DNA of 53,843 bases from Gemmatimonadota bacterium (GTDB lineage: Bacteria; Latescibacterota; UBA2968): positions 1-53,843 of the forward strand of contig PBWH01000034.1 in NCBI GenBank assembly GCA_002727195.1. Direction: 5' to 3'. Positions 24,312-34,016 of this stretch are shown here, piece after piece (the first letter of the stretch is position 1; each line of letters opens with the position of its first letter). The notes beneath the pieces were generated by a model. That model had not been told where the DNA came from. It saw only the letters and a list, made by a program, of their open reading frames with translations, and did not search any database. Position numbers and translations under genes: made by a program.

Positions 24312-25655
24312 TCAGAGGCTGTAACGGTCTCGGTAGCAATTGGCGAGGTCGTCTTCCGTCGTGACCATCCATTCGTGAAGCATCTTGCGGAACTCGGACA
24401 CTCGGGACTGCTGATCGGGGTCGTCGATCAGGTTGTTCAGTCCATCAGGATCATTCCGGAAGGCATACAACTCCTCAGGCGTCCGATACTGGAATTGGCG
24501 GGCGCGCGCTTCGACATCTTCATCCTCTTTCGCAGCGGCTTCCATCGTCTTCCAGGTGAGGCCGGACTGTGACTCGTTCTTGAACACCGTCTTCCCATCC
24601 GACCACGCGTTGTAGATGTAACCAAACCGCTCCGTCTGAACCGCCCGCATCGGATAAGCATTTCCGGCCGACGTCTTGTGGAACACCGTAAAGACCCGGT
24701 CTCTTGTTGCATCCTTCTCAGCACGCAGCACGTTCGCGAACGATGACCCGTCGGCTTCCTCGATCGGGTCCAGTCCGGCGATGTCCAGGACGGTCGGCGT
24801 GAGATCGATTCCCGACACGAAGTGACACTCGTCGTAGACACCCGGCTCGGTCACCCCGGGCCAGCGTGCGATCAAAGGTGTTCGGGTGCTGTTCAGGTAA
24901 CAGTTGGTCTTTGAGAATGGGAAGGCCATGCCGTTGTCCGAGAGGAACAGGACCAGGGTCGTGTCGGCCAGTCCGGCGTGGTCCAATTCGCGCAACACGG
25001 CGCCGACCGTGTCGTCGCATCGGCGGCAGCTGTTGTAGTATTGCGAGATTTCGAGGCGGATTTCGGGCAGGTCTGGGAGGAAGCCGGGGATGACGATATC
25101 CTCGGGAGAGTAGATGGTGGATGGCGCGGGCAGGTCGCGCACCTCGTCACCAAACTTGGCCGCCTCCTGTTCGCTCCCCACGAACGGCCGATGCGGATCG
25201 TGGGCGTTGGCCATCAGGAAGAACGGTCGGTCCTCCTCCTTCGCGCGGGCAAGGAATCGCCGAGCATACGATGCATAGAGATCCGGATTCCGTCCGTGAC
25301 CCAGGTCACCCGCGTCCTGCTGCTCATCCCATTGGAATCGTTCGACGGGGGCGAGGTGGGTGACCTTGCCAAGGATGCCGTTCAGATAGCCGGCACCGCG
25401 TAACCGGTCCTGGAGTGTTTCAACGTGATCCCAGATCGGCTCGAAGCCCATGCCTCCATTCTGATGCGGGTAGCGACCGGTCATCAGGACTTCCCGGCTG
25501 GGTTGGCAAACGGCGGCGGTGACGTGGGCGTGACGGAAGCGGATGCCCTGGGAGGCGAGTCGATCGAGGTTGGGCGTGACATCCTCGACCGGGGCGCCGA
25601 AAGCACCGACGGCGTCCCAGTTCATGTCGTCCGCTGTGATGAGAAGGAAGTTCAC
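24312..25655 (-). CDS. Sulfatase (arylsulfatase/choline-sulfatase type), FGly-dependent
   Basis: A 447-residue sulfatase. Metal ligands ADDMN (8-12), the modification motif Cys50-Gln-Pro-Ser-Arg with GRYPHQ behind it, NAHDPHRPF, and LFLSDNGMAFPFSKTN all match the S1 sulfatase fold. Cys50 must be turned into formylglycine by an enzyme not found here. Start taken at a GTG (25655) because sulfatases of this type begin with the first strand (xNFLLITADD); another GTG at 25742 adds 29 unlikely residues. No signal peptide with this start, so it may be cytoplasmic. It converges with the GT-C-like gene with two bases between stops. Confidence 0.85.
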   Translation of the reverse strand: MNFLLITADDMNWDAVGAFGAPVEDVTPNLDRLASQGIRFRHAHVTAAVCQPSREVLMTGRYPHQNGGMGFEPIWDHVETLQDRLRGAGYLNGILGKVTHLAPVERFQWDEQQDAGDLGHGRNPDLYASYARRFLARAKEEDRPFFLMANAHDPHRPFVGSEQEAAKFGDEVRDLPAPSTIYSPEDIVIPGFLPDLPEIRLEISQYYNSCRRCDDTVGAVLRELDHAGLADTTLVLFLSDNGMAFPFSKTNCYLNSTRTPLIARWPGVTEPGVYDECHFVSGIDLTPTVLDIAGLDPIEEADGSSFANVLRAEKDATRDRVFTVFHKTSAGNAYPMRAVQTERFGYIYNAWSDGKTVFKNESQSGLTWKTMEAAAKEDEDVEARARQFQYRTPEELYAFRNDPDGLNNLIDDPDQQSRVSEFRKMLHEWMVTTEDDLANCYRDRYSL

Positions 25656-25784
25656 ACGGCCAAGTAACCGCGCGAACGGGCGACCGTCAAGGAGCCTGGG
25701 CCACTCGAGACACGAAGAAAGAGCAGGCAGAGGCGAAGCCACTAGCCGAAAGAGGGTTTCCTGAACTCGGAACCCTGGCTTAGC

Positions 25785-27683
25785 CTAACCCCGGAGACGT
25801 CTAGCGTCGTGGACCTGAAGACACCGGGCCACCACGTTCTGAAGATCCTCCCGGCTCGACAGCGGCTTGGGGACGTGATCGTCGAAGGGGACACGTCGAG
25901 GATCGTCGTCGTTCAGGTCCCAGCAGGTCGTGAGGACGGTGGCCACGGTGGGCGACCTCCGGCGGATCCGTCGAGCGAACTGGTCGCCCGACACATACGG
26001 CAGGCTGAGATCGACCAGGGCGATTTCGAACGATTCGCTCACGGAAACCGACTCCCAGGACCGTGGCAACTCAATGGCGAAAGTAGATCCCAAGCCGTGT
26101 TCACTTTCAACCGAGATGTCGCCACCTCATCTGCGAACGGTCCCGTGGACCGTGGCCAGTCCGAGCCGGGCACCGATGGTCGCTTTGTTCGTGAAGAAAG
26201 GTTCGAAGACGCGTTGTTGCGTCTCGAGGTCCATTCCGGTCCCGTCATCCGTAACGACCAGAAGGATACGACCCTCCCTGTCCTGAGTCGAGACGCGGAT
26301 CGTTCCGCATTCCGGCAGAGCATCGATCGCGTTCAGCAGCAAGTTCACGACGTCGTCCTGCAGTTCGTCCCGGGTAGCCTGGATCGTAAGCGTTGCGTCG
26401 AGCGATTTCACGAGTTCGATCTGTATCCCACGGCCCTGTGCTTCGTCCTGCCACCTGGGCCGAACCGTCTCGATCGTCTGTGATACGGTGTCGTTCGCAT
26501 CCACGGCGCGTGACCGAACAGGCGTTCCGTGTCGCACGGCCTAGCTGAAACGGGCGACGAGATCCCGTGCCTTGATCGCTGCACGATGGATTCGACTGGC
26601 TTCGATCAGGAGTTCCTGGTCCTGGACGTTCTGTTCGAGATACTCGGACGGGCCGAGGATGCCCGTCAGGATGTTGTTCAGGTTGTGGCTTACGCCGGCT
26701 GCCAGGTCACCGGCCACGCGCACGCGTTCGGTACGGATCAGGTCCGATTCGGATCGACGGATTCTGCTCAGCATTTCATTCACGCGATCGGCGACCTGAA
26801 CGAGCTCTCCCTCCGCTTCGAACCGAACGGGCGTGGAACCGTCGTGCGGGGTGACTTCAGAGAGTCTGGCACACAGTCGATCGATGGGCGCGAGCATCGA
26901 TCGTCTCACCGATGTCACGATCAGAAAACCCGTGGTGAGGACGAAGGTCCCGAACAACAGCAGCATCACATTCCGGGTATGGAGTCCGGAGGCATAGAGC
27001 GTTCGGGGCAGGCCACGCGGAGCAGGGCCGCGGGCTGTCCGAGGATGTTGTTGATCGCCCCGTAGCCGGTGATGGTCTTCTCGTCTGAGGTCTCGACGAC
27101 CGTGTCCACGGGATCCGTGACGGAGAAGAAGGTAGACTGCCACTCGGCAGCGTCGTAGAGCAGGCTGATCGCCCCGTTCCCACACCTGATGTCGTGACGG
27201 ATTGTGTCGCCGACTCGAGTCAGTTGACGAGCAGCATGGAAGAGTCATCGGTCGTAGCTGGACGGGAAACCGCAAGCATGGGACCGTCGGACACGGACAG
27301 GATGCCCTTGACCGGTTTGCCGATCAGGCCTGCTTTCGAGAGCTGATGGGTGAGTCTTTCCGGATGGATGTCGGTGGAATCGCCGAATCGACGGGAGGAC
27401 AGGATTCTGCCCGTTCGTCGAGCATTACGACGAGGACCGGAATGGCTGGTGTGGCTGTGTCGATCGCACCCGGCCGGTTCGACCAGTCGATCGCGAATCG
27501 ATCGAGGTCGTCCAGGCCGCGCTCGTAAGCGTTTACGCTACGTTCGATACGAATCCTGACCGCCTCCTGTTCGAGCGAGGAGAGTTCACCCTCGAGGAGG
27601 AAATCAGAGGTGACATACAAACAGCCGATAAATGTGATGCCCGTGAGGGAGGCGACTACACAGATTGTCTGACGCAAGGTCAT
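25785..27683 (-). pseudogene. Decayed hybrid sensor histidine kinase (CHASE4-HAMP-HisKA-HATPase-receiver)
   Basis: Domains appear in the right order but in shifting frames. A membrane helix and CHASE4 start come first (27683-27400, ITFIGCLYVTSDFLLEGEL). The CHASE4 remainder is in a second frame (27195-27010, DEKTITGYGAINNILGQPAA). Membrane helix, HAMP and the HisKA box LAAGVSHNLNN are in a third (27000-26541). The ATPase domain (26530-26125) has NLLLNAIDAL and VFEPFFTNK. The chain then resumes in another frame at GGDISVESEHGLGSTFAI and runs straight into the middle of a receiver domain (FEIALVDLSLPYVSG), whose first ~40 residues are deleted. At least four frameshifts plus a deletion make it non-functional. 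Confidence 0.85.
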
Positions 27684-27858
27684 GGCGCCCTTTCGCGCTT
27701 AGACCCCGACCGGAGGGTGATGTTTCCACCTCCCGACAGCAGAACAGGGGACCCCACCACCGGGCCCGATACCCGGCGTATCGGTAGCGTCCGACCCAAG
27801 GATGCACACATCCGTGTCATCTCCCAGTGACCCAAATCACAGGGGCGAATTTTGGTTT

Positions 27859-29310
27859 TCAGGACGCTTTTTCGAGCTCGCACCAGTGACTGAGCGCATT
27901 GCCCAGTTTGGCGGCCGGCTTCGAGATCGCGGAGACTGAACCGTTGAGGACGTTCCACCGTAAGGAGAGGTCAAAAGCCAGTGTATATGGGCGTTTTGAG
28001 GCATCTTCGGTTTCGATATCGCCCACGGAGACACCTGTCAGAAGGTCGTCCTCGAAGGTGATATCCTCGAGGACGGCACGGTGTCCATCTCCGATTCGGA
28101 CAGTGGGCGTATCCTGATCGGAGAGAGTGATTTCGATCGGGAGATCACCATTGTAGGTGTGGATGCGCCCCTTCCATAGACCGGAAAGTGCTGAATTTGA
28201 AACAAAGGTCATTTTTTTGTTTAGGGTATTGTTATCGATCATTTCCGCCGATGGGGCGAAGTCCGGGAGACACTCAGCCATCACCGTATCGGCGATCTCG
28301 ACGGGCAGCTCGTTGCTGGCGTTACACATGACCGCGACGGCCAGCCGCTCTTCGGGGACGAACATAAGTCGGGTGCGCACACCGCCCATGCTTCCGTCGT
28401 GGTTAACCGTGCGGTATCCGTGGTTGTCGCTGGTGATCCGCCATCCGATCCCGTATCCGTCTGGCGAATCAGCCTCGCTTGTCGGGGTCTGCATCTCGTC
28501 GACCGACGCATCGGACAGGATCGGACGCTGGTCGATCCACGAGGTCTTCAAATGCTGCATGGCGAACCGGATCAGGTCGTGGGGGGAGCAGTAGACGGCG
28601 CTGGCCCCGGGGTGGTCGAAATCATAGAACGAGATCGGATGCCCGTTCTGGTCGTATCGCTCAGCCGTGTATGGCGCCAGGTGCGGCCCAATCCCGACGC
28701 TGGCGTGTGTCATGCCGAGGGGATCGAAGACTTCGCGTTTGAGGTAGGTGGCGAAGGGCACGCCGGACACCCGCTCGATGATGTAGTCTAGCAGGCCGTA
28801 TCCGAAGTTGGCGTAGACATATCGCTCGCCAGGGAATCGGACGAGATGGCCGTAGCGGGCGATGGAGAGATCCATGGGAGGGCGTCGCCAGGGCTCATCT
28901 TCATGGAAGAAGTGGTAATGGAGAGGGAGTCCCGAGGTGTGGTTTGCGACCATCCGAACCGTCGCTTTGTCTGCTGCCTCCTTCGGGTCGAGTCCGGCCT
29001 GGCCGTCTAAAGCGACACCTACGTGTGCCGTGACCTTCGCATCACTGAGATACGCATTGATGGGCGCGTCCAGGTCGATATTGCCCTGTTCGACAAGCGT
29101 CATCAGAGCGGTGGCCGTGACCGGTTTGCTGATCGACGCTAGCGAGTAGGCGATGTGTGGGTTCGATCGAACCTGTCTCTCACGATTCGCCCATCCGAAG
29201 CCGTCCTCCCAGACAATTTCACCGTCCTTCGCGACGGCAAGGGCGAGAGAGGCAATGCTGCGATCGCGGAGCGCGTCGCGGATCTGTTGTTTGATGTGTG
29301 AGAAAGCCAT
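27859..29310 (-). CDS. Beta-lactamase-fold serine hydrolase (class C / esterase type)
   Basis: A 483-residue protein of the Beta-lactamase (PF00144) family. SxxK is Ser59-Ile-Ser-Lys62 in YSLASISKPVTA, the YxN motif is Tyr166-Ala-Asn168, and the HxG-like third motif is NHDGSMGGVRT. About 130 extra C-terminal residues form a lipocalin-like beta region (LWKGRIHTYNGDLPIEITL). Such proteins act as esterases, peptidases or amidases rather than true beta-lactamases. No signal peptide is visible. Downstream lies a decayed kinase, upstream a short family 1-like repeat (29325-29354) and a sulfatase. Confidence 0.8.
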   Translation of the reverse strand: MAFSHIKQQIRDALRDRSIASLALAVAKDGEIVWEDGFGWANRERQVRSNPHIAYSLASISKPVTATALMTLVEQGNIDLDAPINAYLSDAKVTAHVGVALDGQAGLDPKEAADKATVRMVANHTSGLPLHYHFFHEDEPWRRPPMDLSIARYGHLVRFPGERYVYANFGYGLLDYIIERVSGVPFATYLKREVFDPLGMTHASVGIGPHLAPYTAERYDQNGHPISFYDFDHPGASAVYCSPHDLIRFAMQHLKTSWIDQRPILSDASVDEMQTPTSEADSPDGYGIGWRITSDNHGYRTVNHDGSMGGVRTRLMFVPEERLAVAVMCNASNELPVEIADTVMAECLPDFAPSAEMIDNNTLNKKMTFVSNSALSGLWKGRIHTYNGDLPIEITLSDQDTPTVRIGDGHRAVLEDITFEDDLLTGVSVGDIETEDASKRPYTLAFDLSLRWNVLNGSVSAISKPAAKLGNALSHWCELEKAS

Positions 29311-29324
29311 TTAGAACCCCAAAA

Positions 29325-29354
29325 CGAACCACGAAGGCACAAAGACACAAAATC
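29325..29354 (+). repeat. Dispersed repeat family 1-like copy f
   Basis: AACGAACCACGAAGGCACAA followed by AGACACAAA, the same class of AACCACxxA..ACAC repeat as the right arm at 16434-16466. It lies between the serine hydrolase and the sulfatase. Confidence 0.5.
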
Positions 29355-29425
29355 AGACGGCTAGGAACTGCTCCCCCTATCCTGCCAGCGGGAGAGGATT
29401 CCGTCATACAGCTACTCAGACATCC

Positions 29426-30727
29426 CTATAGCTCAGGCAATGGGAATTCGTCGCCGGTGCGGTCTATCCAGCCCTGTAACTCAGCCTGTAACTCCTCACG
29501 CTTCTCGTTGTGCGTGTCCAGAAATGCGAGGTTGAGCGTCTCGTAGGGGTCCTCGTTCAGGTCGAACAGGACAAGGGGTTGTCCTTCGAGACAAACATAC
29601 TTCCAACCATCATTCGTTCGTACGCCGCGCCAGGTCCGATTGACGCTCTGGAAACGCTTGCGGACACACTGCTGGATGTAGGCAGATGTCGGTTCCTTCT
29701 CCAGGCTCGGCCGATCGGAGATGATGTGTGACGAATAGTCGGTGCCGTCCATCCAGTCGGGGATGTCGATGCCGCACAGGCCCAGCGATGTCGGCGCGAA
29801 GTCGACGTGGTTGAACGGGGCGTCACTGAATTCCTGAGAGCGTGCGCCTCCGGCGGGGAGGACGATACACGGTATCCGAAGGGCCTCTTCATATGGATTG
29901 CTCTTCCTGAAGTGACCGTGCGAACCGTGTGAGTCGCCGTGATCGCTGAAGAAGAAAACGTGGGTTTCGTCCGAAAGGCCCTGTTCTTCGAGTGTCTGGA
30001 GCACGCGGCCGACGTTCCAGTCCAGGTTCTCGATCATCGCATAGTAGCCGGCCAGGTCCTTGCGAGCTGGCTCTTCGATCCGAGGGATCTTCGGGACATT
30101 CGGCCGTAGCTCCAACGTTTCAGGGCAGTATTTCTCGAGGTATTTCGGTGGTGCGACATATGGGTCGTGGGGTGGTTGAACGGAGAGCACGCTGAAGAAC
30201 GGTTCCCCGGGCTTCTGCTCCTTGATGTAGCTGAGGAGCTTGTCGGTCAGGGCGTCGGTCTCGTAGGTCTGCAGTTTCTCTGTGAGTGGCTCTTTGTCGT
30301 CGCGGCCGTGGTGATTGTGACCGTGCACCCAACAATCGTACTGTGCGTTGTTGTTCTCGTAGCCGATCCAGGTCTTGAAGCGACCGCGAGCCTCCCGTGG
30401 GACATACTCCATCTTGTTGCTTCCGACCAGATGCCATTTGCCGAACCAGGCGGTGTCGTAGCCTGCCTCGTTGAAGGCATCAGCAATTGTCGGTAGGGAC
30501 GTGTCGAGCGTCTGAGGTGTACGTTGAGTTGCCTGATGGGTGTAGCGGCTGGTGATCAGAGATCCCCTGAAAGGCGTGCACCACGGGCAGCCCGAAATGG
30601 CGTGCCGGAACGGGACACCTTGCGCGGCTATGCTGTCCAGATTTGGGGTGTTGGCGTTTGGGTCGCCCATATGCCCCATCGCGTGGGCGCGGTGCTGGTC
30701 TCCGAATATCCAGATTACGTTTTGCAT
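29426..30727 (-). CDS. Sulfatase, FGly-dependent
   Basis: A 433-residue sulfatase starting MQNVIWIFGDQHRAHAMG; ATG at 30727 has GGAGA close upstream, and the longer frame to 30829 adds no family sequence. The modification motif is Cys50-Thr-Pro-Phe-Arg within GCPWCTPFRGSLITSRY. Other marks are AWFGKWHL, VLSVQPPHDPY, and FFSDHGDSHGSHGHFRK with metal-binding Asp and His. A C-terminal subdomain has ADTEL-like LFDLNEDPYETLN, the usual sulfatase tail. The substrate is unknown; the neighbouring genes suggest a sulfated sugar. Confidence 0.85.
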   Translation of the reverse strand: MQNVIWIFGDQHRAHAMGHMGDPNANTPNLDSIAAQGVPFRHAISGCPWCTPFRGSLITSRYTHQATQRTPQTLDTSLPTIADAFNEAGYDTAWFGKWHLVGSNKMEYVPREARGRFKTWIGYENNNAQYDCWVHGHNHHGRDDKEPLTEKLQTYETDALTDKLLSYIKEQKPGEPFFSVLSVQPPHDPYVAPPKYLEKYCPETLELRPNVPKIPRIEEPARKDLAGYYAMIENLDWNVGRVLQTLEEQGLSDETHVFFFSDHGDSHGSHGHFRKSNPYEEALRIPCIVLPAGGARSQEFSDAPFNHVDFAPTSLGLCGIDIPDWMDGTDYSSHIISDRPSLEKEPTSAYIQQCVRKRFQSVNRTWRGVRTNDGWKYVCLEGQPLVLFDLNEDPYETLNLAFLDTHNEKREELQAELQGWIDRTGDEFPLPEL

Positions 30728-30855
30728 GGTTCTCCATGGCTGAACTCCGACGTTTGATCGACAGCCATCAATTTGGGCGGCGATCACCAAATTCGCAACG
30801 GTTGCAGGATCAATCACGTTACAGTGCAATAGCTAACGGATACCTTTAAAACAGA

Positions 30856-32026
30856 CTAGGATCGCAGTACTTCGTCGACCGCCTGAACGGTTCCGTCTAT
30901 GTCCTCCTCCGTATGCGTGAGTGAGAGGAACCAGGGATGAGTCGGATGCAGGTAGTGACCGAGTCCCAGGCATCTCTCTAGGATTTTGAAACAGCGATCC
31001 CGGTCGGTATCATCAACCGTCGGTGACGGCATAGGGCCACAGCCGACGAGTTTGTAGGAGAGACCCACGCGACCAAAGGCGTCGTTCAGTCCGGTGATCA
31101 ACCGATCACCGAGTCGCCACTGGTAGGCGATCCCCTTCTTTCGTTGGAGCTCGGAGAGGGTTGTTCGTATAGCGGTGAGAATCAGCAGGTCAGACTGGAA
31201 CGTGGCGGTCATCCAGGTGGATCGCGTCTCGGCCGAGCGGAGGATCTCCTGTTTACCGACGAGGAAACTTCCGGCGTAGCCGTTGCTGATGGCCTTGCCG
31301 AAGGTGGAGATATCGGGCGTCACGCCAAAGTGATCACCCGCGCCACCCAGGGCGACCCGGAATCCCACCTTGGTTTCGTCGAACACGCACAGCGCCCCAT
31401 AGTCCTGCGCCAGGCCTACACATCCTTCCAGATATCCCTCCAGAAGGCCGCCCTGCTGAATGGTCTCTAAGAACACACACGCAGTACGACCATTTGATTC
31501 CTTTAGCTGATCTTCTAGTTGATCCAGATCACCATAGTCGATCGTGGATGTCAGTGCGCACACCGATTCAGGCACGCCCGGATTCCCTGGTCGGGTCCAG
31601 TCGTGCCACCCGTGATACCCGCATTTGATGATCCTGTCTCTGCCAGTGTATGCGCGTGCAATGCGTACCGCGCCTGATGTGGCGTTGCTACCCCCACATA
31701 TAAAAGGCGACAATTTCCGCCGACGGGATCGCATCGACCAGAAGCTCTGCGACCTCGACCTCCAACGGATGGGTAAGGGGGTAGACGGTTTCCGACGCCA
31801 TCTGGGCGCGAGCGGCTTCCCTTACAGCGGGCTCATTATGGCCCAGAACGATCGGTTCGAACCCCATCAGGTAATCGAGATAGATGTTACCTTCGACGTC
31901 GGTGAATCGCGCACCGGCCTCGGTATTCACATAATCCGGGTATCTCAACTCACGCACGATGTCGAACTGGCGGTGGGTCTGGCAGGCCAGGGCCTGAACT
32001 TGGTCCGCACGCCGAAATGTAGACTC
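30856..32026 (-). pseudogene. Class III aminotransferase (glutamate-1-semialdehyde aminomutase-like), broken
   Basis: The N-terminal part (32026-31700) reads QTHRQFDIVRELRYPDYV, then GARFTDVEGNIYLDYLMGFE and VLGHNEPAV. It then frameshifts near 31695, just after AEIVAFYM, into GGSNATSGAVRIARAYTGRD (31688-30856 frame), which carries VFDETKVGFR and the PLP lysine in TFGKAISNGY. A TAA at 32029-32027 cuts off the front, and no start codon remains. A live version would move an amino group or isomerise a sugar-amine precursor using PLP. One frameshift alone might be a sequence error, but the missing start argues for a true pseudogene. Confidence 0.75.
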
Positions 32027-32029
32027 TTA

Positions 32030-32390
32030 TTTCTCTCTCACGGGTTGCCTCCGAGGGCGAACCTAACTCAGATTCTGCGGAATCGAAAGGGCTTTTGGTG
32101 CGACGCCCTGTTGCGAATCATATCGACTGCGCCTATGCTAGATATCGCTGATCGATTGTATTCGAGAGAGTACAAAGACATACTGCTCGCACGTAGGTGC
32201 GCCGTTAGCAGGATGACACTTGCCTCTTCTACGAAGTGGGAGAGAGATATCAGTCGACTGGGGTTTGTGCCCGCTGATGCAGTCAGGGCCTGGCGGTTGA
32301 TGGCGTTACCATCAACATTATCCAGTATTCATTAGAGATTCTTCGCTTTACTCAGGATGACGGAGGGGCGAGGGTACAACGGGGGCAACT
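32030..32390. other. Intergenic stretch, no confident gene
   Basis: A plus-strand open frame runs through here to 32335 but begins antisense to the aminotransferase remnant and matches no family I know. Near 32338-32370 there is an ATTCTTCGCTTTACTCAGGA-type sequence of the kind found as a dispersed intergenic repeat in many genomes. The last 15 bases contain the purine-rich ribosome site of the next gene. Confidence 0.4.
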
Positions 32391-33425
32391 GTGAAAATCA
32401 AATCGATACGCGCGGTACAGCCAGGCATGGATGCAGGTCCGAAGGACTGGCGGGGATGGTTGGGGCAAATTCTGGTCATTATCGAAACAGAGGACGGGCT
32501 GATAGGGTATGGCGTCGGAGGTGGCGGGAAGGCTGGTATCCACGTGGTCGAGACGGTGATCCGGCACGCGCTGGTCGGCGAGGATGCGACCGACGTGGAG
32601 GAGATCTGGGAGCACATGTACTCCCTCACGCTTCCATACGGGCAGAAGGGTCTCGCGATCATGGCGATAAGTGGTGTGGACCTGGCGTTATGGGATCTGC
32701 GGGCGAAGCGGGTGGACAAGCCGCTTGCCCACGTCCTTAGCGAGGATGTGAAGATGTCTGTGCCGACTTATAAAACTGGCTGGTCACCCGATGAGGTGAT
32801 TGCCGACGGGACACAGGGGTTTGCCGCGCTGAAGCTCCATGTCGGGATCCGGCCAAGTCAGGATATCGGTGATGTAGTGGGGCAGATTCGGAAGGTGCGT
32901 AATAAGCTTGGTCCGGACGTGCAACTGATGGGTGACGCGTTCATGAAGCTCGATGTCGAGAAGACCTTGAAGATTGCGGACGAGCTTAAGGATGTGAATT
33001 TGGGATGGCTCGAGGAGCCCCTGCCTGCGGATGATCTTGAAGGCTACGCACGACTTCGTGATGAATGTCCGATACCAATTTCAGGTGGTGAGCACGAGTA
33101 TACGGCGAAAGCCTTCGAGGTGCTGATGCGGGATCGTCTGCACGTAATCGTTCAGCCCGACGTGAACTGGTGCGGTGGGCTGACCGAACTCGTGAAGATC
33201 TACGAGATGGGCCAGAAGTATGACATCAAGGTCTGTCCGCATCGAGGTTGCGAGATCTGGTCGCTCCACGCGATTTGCACGATCGATCCGGACCCGCTGG
33301 CGGAATCAGGGCGTCCTTGGATCACGTGGGTGAAGGATCAGCCGGAGATCGTGGAAGGGAAGATCGGCTTGGGTGATGCACCCGGGTTTGGGGTACGGTT
33401 TGACGAAGCGGATATTGGGGGCTAG
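32391..33425 (+). CDS. Enolase-superfamily sugar-acid dehydratase (rhamnonate-dehydratase-like subgroup)
   Basis: A 344-residue protein starting at a GTG with GGGGG upstream. The barrel shows Lys148 in ALKLHVG, Asp182 in MGDAF, Glu208 in LEEPLP, Glu234 in SGGEHEY and His284 in VCPHRG. The acidic triad plus His resemble the RhmD/tartrate-dehydratase branch more than classic muconate enzymes. The N-terminal cap begins MKIKSIRAV, as in the rhmD-like gene at 10461-11660. It should dehydrate an acid sugar to a 2-keto-3-deoxy acid; the exact substrate is open. Transcribed alone, opposite to the large cluster downstream. Confidence 0.75.
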   Translation: MKIKSIRAVQPGMDAGPKDWRGWLGQILVIIETEDGLIGYGVGGGGKAGIHVVETVIRHALVGEDATDVEEIWEHMYSLTLPYGQKGLAIMAISGVDLALWDLRAKRVDKPLAHVLSEDVKMSVPTYKTGWSPDEVIADGTQGFAALKLHVGIRPSQDIGDVVGQIRKVRNKLGPDVQLMGDAFMKLDVEKTLKIADELKDVNLGWLEEPLPADDLEGYARLRDECPIPISGGEHEYTAKAFEVLMRDRLHVIVQPDVNWCGGLTELVKIYEMGQKYDIKVCPHRGCEIWSLHAICTIDPDPLAESGRPWITWVKDQPEIVEGKIGLGDAPGFGVRFDEADIGG

Positions 33426-33594
33426 GGGCTGTCTGTTGGCAAGGATGACTAGATCAACCGCCGAAATGACTGATGCTCACACGGTCGCCAAAACCGCACC
33501 TGCATCGATTCGATAAGTGGCGTGATGGGAACATCGTTTGGTAGGGCTGGCCGGTCCCACGCCGTCGAAGTCACACCATCCGCTGATAGGCCGG

Positions 33595-33872
33595 CTACGC
33601 GTTCGGTTCTCCAAGCGCGAGCTTGAATGTGGCCATTTCCTGGGCATTAGGGACCAGCATCGTTTCGTGGACCACGATGGGATGGTTCCACGTTTTTTTG
33701 ATGCCCGATGGTTCGGGAGATCCTTGAAGCCATTAGGATATGCAGAGACCAGCGAGAGGCCCTGATCTCCAAGAAACACGAGCGTTCCTCCTCCGTAACG
33801 GCCACCCTTCCACCTTCGCTTGCCCGTCGTGATGTCGATACAGGCGAGATGGCGTCCGTCGACTGAGGAATG
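33595..33872 (-). pseudogene. PQQ-like beta-propeller protein remnant
   Basis: Two frames hold the last propeller blades of a PQQ-binding-like (BamB or dehydrogenase type) protein. The first is SVDGRHLACIDITTGKRRW, then KGGRYGGGTLVFLGDQGLSL and SAYPNGFKD. A frameshift leads to NHPIVVHETMLVPNAQEMA and a TAG at 33595. Only about 90 residues remain of a normal 400. The flanking stretches (33426-33594 and 33873-34016) show nothing else. Confidence 0.6.
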
Positions 33873-34016
33873 TTACGGCGTGACCTCTCTGCTCTGGATT
33901 CCTCCGGAGACCGTTTTCAAGGCAGTGAACGGTTTACTGTCCACCGATCTCAGTGAGCTTGTGTCTTACTGGTTCGGATTGTGCGGATTCCCCGTGTAGG
34001 GACGTTCGTCCACCTA

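Noticed and set aside
27859..29310. Antibiotic-resistance beta-lactamase
   Set aside because: The fold and SxxK/YxN motifs are shared with esterases and peptidases; the length, missing signal peptide and extra C-terminal domain argue against a resistance enzyme.
31625..32335. A 236-codon plus-strand open frame
   Set aside because: Its first two-thirds lie antisense to the aminotransferase remnant and the tail matches no known family; no ribosome site.
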